Assembly (NCBI GenBank): GCA_029641185.1
Contig: JAPWGK010000016.1
Span: 992,001-1,056,000 of the forward strand
Reading direction: 5' to 3'
Source of the DNA: Pseudofabraea citricarpa
Lineage: Eukaryota; Ascomycota; Leotiomycetes; Helotiales; Dermateaceae
Length of the DNA: 64,000 bases
The notes under the pieces are model-generated. The model made no database searches, was not told where the DNA came from, and saw nothing but the letters and a program-made list of their open reading frames with translations. The position numbers and the translations under genes are program-made. Each line of letters opens with the position of its first letter. The first letter of the stretch is position 1. Below are positions 35,995-46,438 of the stretch, in pieces.

Positions 35995-38608
35995 ATGACT
36001 TCTGCTGTTGCAGAACTGGAGTCCGGCCTCCAGGCCATGCTCTCGTTGAAGCCTCCAGGAGTAACAGGTTCGCGCATTCAATCCATCACCGCGCTGTGCA
36101 AGGCCAACGTCCAAGTAAGCAAAACGCGCAACCCCACGCCATGGAGGTTTGGATAGCTAACATTCCCCCTCTGCGCAGTCCGAATCCGTCCTCATCCAGA
36201 AACTCTACACTCACTTCAAGAAAGCCCCGGGCACCCATAAACTTGGCGTCCTCTATGTTGTAGACTCCGTAACCCGGGAATGGGTCGTCCAAGCCAAAAG
36301 TACTGGCCAAACCATAAACAGTGCTGCACCCGACGGGACATATGCTGCTGGTGTACATAGAGTAAAGGAATTGCTGCCCGTCTTGATGAACGATATAATC
36401 CAGTCGGCCCCTAACGACCAAAAGGTACGCTATAGTTCATATGCTCGGATCTCATAGCTCGTAGTCTGGAACATGTCTGCTTGACCACGGCTGGCTTCGT
36501 ATAGCTGGCTCACATGATGACGAATCTCTATCCCCCTCTTGAATGTCCACTTACACAAGCTTCTTTCTTGTAGGAAAAGATTAAAAAGCTTGTTGATATC
36601 TGGGAGAAAGGCCAGACCTTCCCTCTCCAGATGCTCACCTCGTTTAAAGAGAAGCTGGGTACATCAATGCAGAGTAAGAATGCCAGCATAGACATGCCGA
36701 AGCACAATCTAATCGCCCTTGACTCTTCCGTAGACAGATCGACAACTCCAGATGGAAGCCCTCCCCCAGATCTTCAGATGCGACTGGGTTTGCAACAATC
36801 AAATGGAGCAGCGCCACCAGCCCCAGCGGCCGTCCCTCAGAACACGACGTCCATCTTGGAGGCTTTGGCAAACATAGCGCGCCAGAATACATCTGCACCA
36901 CCGGTTGTGCCCAATGTTCAAACCCATATTAGTTCCCAAAATGTATCAAATGCGCAGAACAATCCTGCTCAGCATGCTGGGGCATTGAACCAGCCTCTTG
37001 CATACTCGCAATATCCACCACCTGTAAATACCAATTATGCTTCGCCAATGCAGCATGATGCTGTTCAGCAACCTGCTAGTAGTCAAGCAAACCCGTGGCT
37101 CCCTGCGCCAAATCTCATAGCCCCACCAGCTGTTGGTCTCGACCCGACGACTGCCATGTTGGTGAAGATGTTAGCAGAGCGCGGGCTGAACGCTGAGCAC
37201 ATTGCTAGTATGATTGGTAGAAACAACGATGTGCCCGCCGCTGCTCCGCTTGCATTTCCGTATCAGAATGGAGGCCAGAATGAAGTCCACAATGGTCAGA
37301 ATGGTCACAGTAGTCGAGAGATTAGACATGACGAACCACGTGATCGTAACGGACATCATGACCGCGATCCGATGAGATCCCCTCGCTTTCGTCGTCGTTC
37401 TCGTTCACCGTCCCCTAATCGCGCATGGAATGCTCGTGATTCCCCAGCCTCTCGTCGTCGTGAGGAGCCAAACTATGATTTTGGTCGAGGTCGGGATTCG
37501 CCTGGTCGAGATAGAGGTGATGATAGAGGCGGTAGAGGTGGTCGTGGTCGTGGAAACGAGTATCGTCAACGTAGCCCTCCTCGCCGAGGCCGAAGCCCTT
37601 CCCCGCCAAGAAATCGTGAAAACTATACAGGCGGACAAAAGTGGATTGAGTTTGACCATACGATTCCTCGGGGTAGCATCAAAGGTACGACGAAACGGCA
37701 TTTTAAATCGGAGTTGCTTGCTGATCGTTTTTGTAGTTCTCAGCCGAACCCTGTTCGTTGGAGGCGTAAAGTAAGTTCCAAGTCTGTCGCCTAACTTTCT
37801 AGCGAGGCTAACCCAGATAGTTCCTCGGAACCAGAGTTGAGAAATGTTTTCTCCAGATTTGGCACCGTGCAAACATGTATAGTCAACAAAGAAAAGCGAC
37901 ATGCTTTCGTTAAGATGATCAGTCGCAAGGATGCCGTAACTGCCAGAGAATCGATGGAGGAAAACAAACCACAGGACTCTCAATCAAGAGGCCGATCTGT
38001 AAGTGGAACTTGGCACGTTACTAGGTAGTAAACTTACGTCCATATAGTTTAACCAGACGAGATGGGGTGTTGGCTTCGGCCCTCGTGATTGTAGCGACTA
38101 CACGACTGGTATCAGCGTTATTCCAATCAGCAAGCTCACGGATGCCGATAGAAAGTGGATAACCACTGCTGAATATGGCGGTACTGGTGGCAAGGCAATT
38201 GAGTCTGGCATGGTTGTTGAAGAGCCTGACATTGAAATTGGACAAGGTGTCTCTTCAAAGGCTATTAGCAGACGCATGCAGAGCGACAGAGGTGCCGAAA
38301 AGGGTGGCTCGAAGTTCGGTCGTGAAGACCATGACGGCTCTCGCACTCGCCGCTCACAAGACCGTGATGACCGCCGAGATAGCAATCGGAGAGATGATGA
38401 TTGGAAGGAGAAGTCAAACGATGCTCCCCCGGTCATGCCTCCATTTTCCATGCCAGGTTTCTCTGGATTTCCAGGTGGTATGCCTGGTTTCCCTATGCCA
38501 ACTATGCCGAATGGAATGGCAATGTTCCCTAATTTCGCATTCACTAATCTCGGTCAATCGTCTGGTCAAAATAGCCAGTTGCAACCTCCTCCGCCGGGAC
38601 GTGATTAG
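35995..38608 (+). CDS. seb1: Nrd1/Seb1-type RNA-binding termination factor (CID + RRM)
   Basis: Nuclear factor that reads the RNA polymerase II CTD and nascent RNA to guide 3'-end formation and termination. Six exons (35995-36114, 36179-36424, 36574-37684, 37737-37770, 37821-37998, 38048-38608) give 749 residues. The CTD-interaction domain fills about residues 1-145 (ESVLIQKLYTHFKKAPGTHKLGVLYVVDSV, DIWEKGQTFP). A long disordered Pro/Gln/Asn region follows, then an Arg/Ser/Asp and RGG-like basic segment (GRGGRGRGNEY). The RRM runs from VLSRTLFVGGV (RNP2) to KRHAFVKM (RNP1), split by a 34-bp exon and two short introns. A conserved block TRWGVGFGPRDCSDY extends the RRM as in Seb1. The tail is Pro/Gly/Met-rich. 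Symbol by orthology, not proven. Confidence 0.92.
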
Positions 38609-39774
38609 GAGACCATCTCTCATGCAAATTTTTACATTCTCTGTTTTCTACTTTACGCTCAAAAACTTTCTAATTGCCATAATTCTTGCATGGCGAGGCG
38701 TACGGTGCTTGGTAACGGACGTTGCACTCATATGGATTATGGTGGGAATGGGTCTTCAATTTGATATCGGCGTAAAAATGATGGGTGGGCTTGTAGATGA
38801 AAGGAGGAGTATATTTCGTTGAGACTTGGGGGATGGAGTAGGATTTCACTCCTGTTTTTGTACAAATTTTCTGCGTTTCGAAAAGTTCTCGTGGCGAACT
38901 TACCTGGGTTGGCTTTGCAGAGGTCATCAATGCCTTCATACAAGCCACCATGACAGAAAATGAGCACCAGATTCTACAGTGTAGAAAAGTATAGACGAAA
39001 AAAATGGCCATAACTCATCTCGATATGTTGCTATTGGTTTTGATCTTGTGTATGTCTAGGCTGAATCCACCACGATATGATTTTTTGTGAAGCTCAAAAT
39101 ACAATGTATCCCAACGGGTCGCGCTTTAAAGGTTACCCACTTCAGAAGAGTAAGCAAATGACATATATATAATGTGCTTCAAATCGAGCATCCGTATTCA
39201 GACTGTTTTAGTGCTGTGGTCTGGTACACTCTGGGATTTGGGAATTGCAAATGTGATTTTTCGAGAACGGCAAACGTTAACCAGAGTAAGAGAGCAAGTG
39301 AAGCCTCTGTGAAAGAAAACAACAAAGGCTAGTCATTGTACACAATTGGGCCAGGATAGAGAATGATAAAGCGGGACTTTACAATGCTGCCGTGTAAAAG
39401 AAAAATTCCGAGTCCTGACAAGTAACTCTCGTACAGCTAGTGGACAAAGGAAGGGACTTTCTTGTACGCAGTCAGAAGACAAATGGTCTCTTGATGTTGG
39501 TAAATGCTCTGAAGTTCTTCTCTTCTTTTCTTCTTTCTCAACAATAGAATTGTCCACCATGAAGGGATCTTTACCTCCATGACAGGGGGCTGTCACCTGA
39601 ACAGTGGCAGCATCTCAGATATATCAGGGCGACGAACTTCGATCAAATTCCCATTCTCCAGAGAGCAAATTCATTTATTCTTAGTGCTTCTCCGGGGCTT
39701 CTCCTTCTCCTTCTTCTACTTCGAGAGTCTCTTCTTTGAATAACACAACTCTTCTAATCTCTCTAGCAACAACC
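38609..39774. other. Intergenic region between two plus-strand genes
   Basis: 1.2 kb, 3' flank of the Seb1-like gene and promoter of the orphan gene; CT-rich just before the start at 39775. No gene seen. Confidence 0.45.
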
Positions 39775-40848
39775 ATGGCTCACGAAGGGATGCGTGTACA
39801 AGTTGAGTATCTATGTGGGCACTGCATGATCATAAATATCGAACCAGATATCGGCATTCCTCACCTCTGCTATTCTACTTTGGATTGTTTAGGGTGTTGC
39901 AGGGAAGAATGGGAGAAGGCTAGCAACGCTAGCGAAGAAGCAGAAACAGAAGCAGAAGGTGAAGAAGATGAAGAAGGTGAAGAGGGATTGGGACAGGATG
40001 AGAGAGTGATCATGAGAGCTTGTCAGGAGCTCGATTTCGCGCCCATCTCTCCCGAGCTAACTCTCCTCCTTGAAGCAAGAGACCAAAGCATGACGCCCAC
40101 GTTACTCCCACCATCTTACACGATTCGCCGCAGAAAGATCTGTTCACAACACAGAAGAAAGGCAAAGATGGCCCGGAACTCGAGAGAGCTACCTGAGCAG
40201 CAAATGCAGCCCAAGCAGGAAGCCAAGAAGCCATATGGCAGCATGTCCAGAGAGGAGGGGGCCAGGAGCCCCTCACCCGAACTGTTTACACCACTACCAT
40301 CACCACCACCGCGAGCACTGACACCATCGCCACCACCATCACCACCACCACCACCACAGCATCGCTTGCACTGTCCCGTAACCAGGGGCACCAGTGAAAC
40401 CGTCCACGCAATCGCATCGGGGGACCCCACACCCATCAAGGAGCTCCTCACAGCCCACAGCAAGCAGGGAGGGAAGAAGATCTCCAAGGGATCATCCAGT
40501 TCCCAGCGGTTCACAAAGTTTCACGGTTCGCAGTTCAAGATGGCGTGCGAGAGGCTCGCCAAGGCGGCGTGCTTCTGGAAGAATACCCACGCATTGCACC
40601 ACGAATCTGGGTCCAAGGCTCAGTGCAGCGAGTGCTCTAGAGAAGAACGCCGAGCGTTCGGAGGACATCCAGTGGATTTCCCCTACCCGCCTACATATCT
40701 CCCCCACCCCCCTATCAATATCCCTTACCATTACCCAAATGGAAGTCAGCGTAGCGTGCGTAGTTACCAGGGATCGTATCCCCCCGCTGTCCCTGTCCTC
40801 ATCCACCAACATCCAAATGGAAGTGCGGGTGGTATGCATATTCCATAG
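39775..40848 (+). CDS. Orphan protein with N-terminal Cys cluster and acidic/Pro-rich middle
   Basis: Single-exon frame of 357 residues from the first ATG in context (ACAACCATGG). I do not recognise it. Residues 9-44 hold closely spaced cysteines: EYLCGHCM, HLCYST, DCLGCC, a possible small zinc-binding or disulfide motif. Next come an acidic run (EEAETEAEGEEDEEGEEG), then a polar section with RRRKICSQHRRKAKMAR, possibly a nuclear signal, then a Pro-rich spacer (PSPPPSPPPPPQ). The C-terminal half has a KKISKGSSSSQ segment, a second Cys pair (CSEC) and a Tyr/Pro-rich end. GC content drifts up in the middle, as expected for simple-repeat expansion. Probably a lineage-specific, intrinsically disordered protein; coding status rests on length and composition, so moderate. 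Confidence 0.6.
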   Translation: MAHEGMRVQVEYLCGHCMIINIEPDIGIPHLCYSTLDCLGCCREEWEKASNASEEAETEAEGEEDEEGEEGLGQDERVIMRACQELDFAPISPELTLLLEARDQSMTPTLLPPSYTIRRRKICSQHRRKAKMARNSRELPEQQMQPKQEAKKPYGSMSREEGARSPSPELFTPLPSPPPRALTPSPPPSPPPPPQHRLHCPVTRGTSETVHAIASGDPTPIKELLTAHSKQGGKKISKGSSSSQRFTKFHGSQFKMACERLAKAACFWKNTHALHHESGSKAQCSECSREERRAFGGHPVDFPYPPTYLPHPPINIPYHYPNGSQRSVRSYQGSYPPAVPVLIHQHPNGSAGGMHIP

Positions 40849-42512
40849 TGAGTTGGGAGTGCAAAGAAGATCAGGCGATTCGGTTTGAGTACTTCTCGTG
40901 GTTTCTCTTCTTCAAGGCAGGTCCGTATCTTCTCTTTTCACGAAAAACTAGATCCTTCCTCTCTTAAAAAAAAAATTAGAAAGCGCAGGTCCGTACGTTC
41001 ATTTCTCCCTTAGAAGAATAGAAGAACAGAAAATAGAAAGACTCACCGGTCCAATTTACTCTTAAGATGAATGTGACATGTATCAAGTGTGAAATATGTA
41101 AACAACCCCTCTCCCCTCTTTCAGAATGTGCAGGAGCTGGGGGGAAGTATCCTTCCGCTTCCACAAGAAAAAGGGCCATGGTGTAAATTGTTTGTTACTA
41201 ACTACGAGGCAGGTATAAAATTGCTTGGGTTTTCAAGACCCGTACTACACTACCCACAAAGAACCCTTTCTGCTATCTTTGTTTCTTTCTTTCTTTCCTT
41301 ATTCTAGATGCTTCGTTGTATGAGCCACAACCCCCCCCTCCCCCATTTTCCTTCCCGTCCTTGCACTTACCAGTATCAATGCTCAACGATGGTCAACATT
41401 GCAACTCGACAAATTTCAGGTCGAGTTTTCCTCCGGTAACAATACCCGAGAAGAAGATGAAGTTAAGCGATGAGCTCAACGGACAAGAGAGACAAAGAAA
41501 GCTACCTACGTACTGGCTCACCCTTCTCCCACGAGCCACCAAGTGTTGCGTTTCTACAAAGAACTCCGTTTCATGCCTGACTCTTCGAGGTTAACAGCCC
41601 GAGTTTGTCTTAATTCTGGCCCAAAAAGATATTTCAGTCTTCTGTGTTCCCCGAAGCCTAGCCTTGGCGGAGGTGGTGGCGGTGGGATTGAATTCCCAGC
41701 TTATGAAGAATTGCCGCTCATTCATACTACAGTATTGTGTTTGGATTTTAAAGAAGGTGTCAGGTAGTGGGCTGTGAACCAAAGTATATTTAAATATATT
41801 AGATATTCAAGATCTGGGGGATCTGGGAGATCCACCAGACCTCATACATGTTAACAGAATTCAAGAACTCATCAAATCCGACACCAAAAAAGACGGGCAA
41901 CTACTGCAAGATAAGACCAGTAAAAATCAACGCTTTTATTGCTTTTGCTCCCCAATTAGACTAGCTAAAGGGGCATTGGAGATATCAGATACGCTTTTAA
42001 AAATTTCGAAGAAAAAGAAAAGGTTTTTGTGTTGTGCCAAAGAACAACGAAAGCAAGGAAAGCAACCGCGGCAACCATTCCTAAATGGCTAAAATCATGC
42101 TGACTTAAATATATTGGCAGGAAAACTTAGAAAAGGAAAAATAGAAATTGTTGCTTTTTTGAAGAGAATCTTGACTTCTGCAGATGTAACAATACTGAGA
42201 GAAAGAAATGACTTTTGCGGAGATAGAGAGAGATAAAACTCGTGGGTTTTGAAGAAAGAAACCAATGCATCGAGTTTCTGCATGCAATGTCCAAATCAGA
42301 GAAATCCATCGGAAGAGCCATGCTTCGGGTATTTCCCAAACTTGAGTGGAACTGTCTGTATGAGCGATGTATGCTGCTTGTATGTTGTCCGAAGTCCGAA
42401 TTTGAGTTAGTAGGATAATTTTAGTGATGCGCGAGTTTCGATAGCACATAACCACCATGCAGGCAAGCAAACCGCGAAGGCATTATTTCGAAGTACACGT
42501 TTAGGACGTGAT
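40849..42512. other. Convergent intergenic region
   Basis: 1.7 kb between the orphan gene (+) and the aminomutase stop (-). Contains TTTC repeats near 41281-41300 and a C-run near 41330. Short frames here show no domain. Confidence 0.45.
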
Positions 42513-44378
42513 TCAGAGACGAGGCTGAGTAGAAGAGCCATAGATAGGTGCTGCTGTTGGTGGTTGAAGAGAAGCAACGGGATCGTAATACTCATAAACT
42601 TTGTTCTCCTTGTCTCTTCCAGTAACGGCAGGAGCGATGAAAGTTGAGCGGCCAGTAGTGCGATCATAGGTCTCATACGAGGCTGCAAGACGTTTTCCGC
42701 CTCCTTCTGGGAGGTCAACAACAAAGCTAGGCATCCTAAAACCAGCAATGGTGCCTCGGATTTGGCACTCTAGGTCAAGGATTGTTTGAAGTGGGGTTCG
42801 AAGATCTTCCACACCCTTAACCATATCATGCTGGTAAACATAGTACTGCAAGGTATTAGCGAGGCAATCTTCAGAAAAGCGAGGCTGATGCTGCTTACTG
42901 GTTGAATGTTGTTATCAGCAAGCTCGCGGATCAACTTGCTCATTGTACCAACATCATCATTGACGCCTTTCAGCAAGACACTCTGGTTTCTCACATCGAC
43001 AGCATTTTCGAAAAGCTTCTGGCATGCCATGCGTGTGAGCCATGTGAACTCGTTTGGGTGATTGAAGTGCGTATGGATGGCAATGGTTTTACCCATAAGC
43101 CGAGCCTTCCATGACAGGCGGATGATTTCATCAGCCCAATCGTCATTAGGATCAAGTATACGGCTTGGGGAAACAGCAAGTCCTTTGGTGGCGAAGCGCA
43201 TGCGCTTGATGTGGGGAATTGCTAGTAATTTATCTCCAATCATTCGGATCTGTGCAGGCGTGAGAATATAAGTATCGCCACCAGAAACAACAACGTCAGT
43301 AATAGCCGGTGTCTTTGCAATATATTCGAAACATTGGTCCCAACGTGTCGAGTTAGGTTTGATGGAATCCTTAGTAACCATTACAGTATCAGGTGCAACT
43401 GCATATGAACGTGTGCAGTAGCGGCAATAAACAGGACAGACATCGAGAGCTTGCATATCTTTATCAGTAAATTCTCATATCAAAGTAACATTGATAAATA
43501 GCTTACAGAGAAAAAGGACCTTGTCTGGATATCTATGGACTAAACCCTTTACCGGAGAATCCTGCGACTCATGAAGAGAATCTAGGGTTAGCATAGGATG
43601 ATCTGGCAGCAGCTCAGACTTCATTGGAATGAACTGGCGTCGAATTGGATCTCCAAGCGGATTGTTCCAGTCAATGATACTGAGGATGTGGGGGCTGAGA
43701 CGAATTGGCATCGGAGCCTTAGCAAGTCCTTCCATGAAATCCAGAATAAAATCCTCAGCGGTCTGGATATGTTCCAAAGCAGGATGTGGTTCAATCTTTT
43801 TGGGCATGACATCTTTGAAGAATTTGACTAATTTCTCCTTCGATTTGATACCTCTCCTGGTCTACGTCAGGTGATTAAAAAGAGAGCAAGAAGTAATCAG
43901 CTATTGTAGGGTAATTTACCTGGAAGCCATGTGTTGCGAATTCTTGTCTCGAGACATTTTGCCAGGGCGCAATCTTCTGCCAATAGTAGTCTGGCTCGAT
44001 TGTTGCTACAGGAATATGTGCAGCCTTTAGGATGCGAGAGACTTCTCTTCCCACGACGTCGTGAACATCGCCGGTCTGAATCGTACTTTGAGCTGATGAT
44101 GGTGCAGAAGTTGTTTCGGAAACAGTGGAGGCTTGTGAAGATGAAGAAGAATGTTTGTGTACATCTGTAGTGGATGTGCCATCAATCTGAATAGCCCCAG
44201 AGGTATCAGTCTCAATTCTTGGTCTGATGGGTGCAGCTTCAGTAGCTTCAAGCTGGGATTGATTCGAATGAAGGGATCGTGGCAAGGCGAAGAGTGCTGA
44301 GCGGCGTTGCAGTGCTTGGATGGGAAGAGTCCGGGTGGTAGCTGAGCTCACCCCGCGTACTGCCTTTGTGAAAAACAT
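42513..44378 (-). CDS. Radical SAM lysine 2,3-aminomutase-like protein, mitochondrial-targeted
   Basis: Would interconvert L-lysine and L-beta-lysine using a [4Fe-4S] cluster, SAM and PLP. Exons 44378-43920, 43861-43507, 43458-42899 and 42845-42513 give 568 residues, longer than bacterial KamA (~416-ish) because of an N-terminal extension. Residues 1-40 are Arg/Ser/Ala-rich (MFFTKAVRGVSS..., RSALFALPRSL), a likely mitochondrial presequence; then a Ser/Thr-rich linker. Conserved features: WQNVSRQEF, radical SAM triad Cys279-x3-Cys283-x2-Cys286, GGDTYILTP, IHTHFNHPNE and LLKGVNDDV. Asp465 and Asp502 align (from memory) with the lysine-binding Asp pair of Clostridium KamA, and Lys509 in PEGGGK with its PLP lysine. 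So activity on lysine is plausible, not proven. No acetyltransferase partner gene is nearby. Confidence 0.9.
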
Positions 44379-46438
44379 GGTAGTGCCTAGGTCATTCAAC
44401 TAGATGTGTTCAATGACGAAGGGTTGTGTGAAGTAAGATTGACCTGAATAGGTGTGTTGTTTGAAGAAGCTCTGGTTGTTGATGATGATGAGGTTGCAAC
44501 TGTGGTTCTGGTTTGATGGAGAGAAAGGCAAAGAGTGGTTGTTGAAGTGGAGGTTGTTGGCTTTGTAGTAAATCAAGGTAGGAGAACTGCATTCACATCT
44601 GTGGATCTGCCAGAAGATGAATAATCTAGTTGAATAATTTAAACCACTAGGATGCGATCGTGGAATCAGAGCAAGAAATCACCTCAACATGTTGGAAAGC
44701 AATGCCAGCGGGACACTCATGTCTACTACCGACCTCGAGACAAATACTAATATCAATGCCCCATTCCACTCCCCGGCTTGACTAGGTTTGACACAGCCAC
44801 GAGTCATCGTCCCGCAAGTCAAGTACACCGACAGTTCTCACGACAGATTATTGTACTGCAGTGTACCATCGTCGCCTGGTTCTTCTGTTGGTAAGTTGGA
44901 TGCATATTACTGGTTACCATGTACTTCTACGTGTTCGGGACCAGATCTCTACTGGAAGATCTGCTCAACGACGAATGAAGGCAGGGTGAAGAGATAGCTG
45001 CAATACGAGCTGTGATTTTAGTTGTGGGAAACATGATAGCGACTTTTGATTGGACTCCTGCGGTTTCCAGGCGCCTTGATCTGCTTCCGCAGATAGATTG
45101 AAGCCCCTACTCACAGGATCACCCTATCATGGGGATCTGCTCTAATCGGGAGCCGTGGCATCTGTTGGACTTCCACACCACTGGTTTTTGAAGGAAACCA
45201 GCTGCGAGAAAGTCTCCAATGCCCGAAGGTTTGCAAACGTCCATAATTCGCAATAAAAGCAGATTGAGTGCTAGCTTTCGTTACACAGCAGGCTGCACAC
45301 TGAGTGATTAGTAACGAGAAAATGCATAGATTGATGATCGACCTCTGGACAAAAATGTGATAGATACGATAGCTTGACGGCAGAATATGCAATCGAGTCC
45401 CAAATCACACATTGGAAAAAGGAAAGCAGCAAAAGCATGATGAAATACATAAGCCTGCATCGAATCCTAAGGCTGGGAATGATTCAGAAAGAAAAGGAAA
45501 CATGAATAGCGCCGTGATAGACGCCTTCGAAAGCTCAAAACTGCACCAGGGTGTCGTTATGAACCACTGGAAGCAACCCGAGCCGCTAGAGGATGCAAAC
45601 GAGGACGGTGTAGAGTGAGCTGCACTGCAGGCCACGGAGTCCATATAATGGCGATGAGAGGCTCTAGTTGCATGGCCGTCTCAAACACGGAATGCTCAAC
45701 ACCTGCATATGCTGACCCCGCTCGACTCAGACGTAGCAAGGCGAGGGCTTGCCAGCAATGCACGTCATTCTCATCTCACTCATCACTGGAGCGAGCAAGT
45801 CCACGTGAGAGATATCAGACACAACTGTGCTGGCTTGCATTGGAAACCGGTCGCATGGTCGCAGGTCCGCAGGGTAGGAGGTTGAGATGAGTTGGCACCG
45901 CTTGTTGAGGAGAATCGAGACACTATCTCGCCTGACTCCACGGCCGAAAAACGAACAAAAGGAGGAGAGAGAGAGAGCAAGAGACGGTTGGGGCAGACTG
46001 GCTTCTTATACTGTCGCAGGGCAGATGAAGGAAAGTCAGTTTGCTCTCCGAAATGACATGTATTCTTCTCGCGCGCTGACGGTGACGGTTGCAAGTATTG
46101 TAGATGTGAGAGACCAGAGGTTGCAGATGAGCGATGACATGACTGGTTGCTGGGCCGGCAACAAGCAGGAGAAGAAGAGATGGAGACTTCGGGAGAACTT
46201 GGGACGCAGTCTGGCCTCTCATTGGTTTTGGGATCCAGGCTCCGCTTAGGTCACGTGCAACCCCCTTTGGAGGTTAGCGCAGGCCAATTTTGAAGCGGCT
46301 CTCAGGTCCTCCTTCTCCGAATCCCAATTGCAAAGAGTTGAAGGTCTCATACCACTCTACCAACCACCATCTCCTCTCCTTCAATTGCGCTGGCAATTGA
46401 ATCTTAATCCTCTCCCTCACACACAGCCTCTGGTCACA
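44379..46438. other. Divergent intergenic region, aminomutase (-) and ATP1 (+)
   Basis: 2.1 kb. The right end carries ATP1-side elements: CACGTG at 46252-46257 and CCAAT at 46284-46288. No gene seen in the rest. Confidence 0.5.
46284..46288 (+). promoter_or_regulatory. CCAAT box upstream of ATP1
   Basis: CCAAT 151 bp before the ATP1 start codon, with an inverted copy (ATTGG) at 46220-46224. HAP-complex control of respiratory genes would fit; inferred. Confidence 0.4.
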
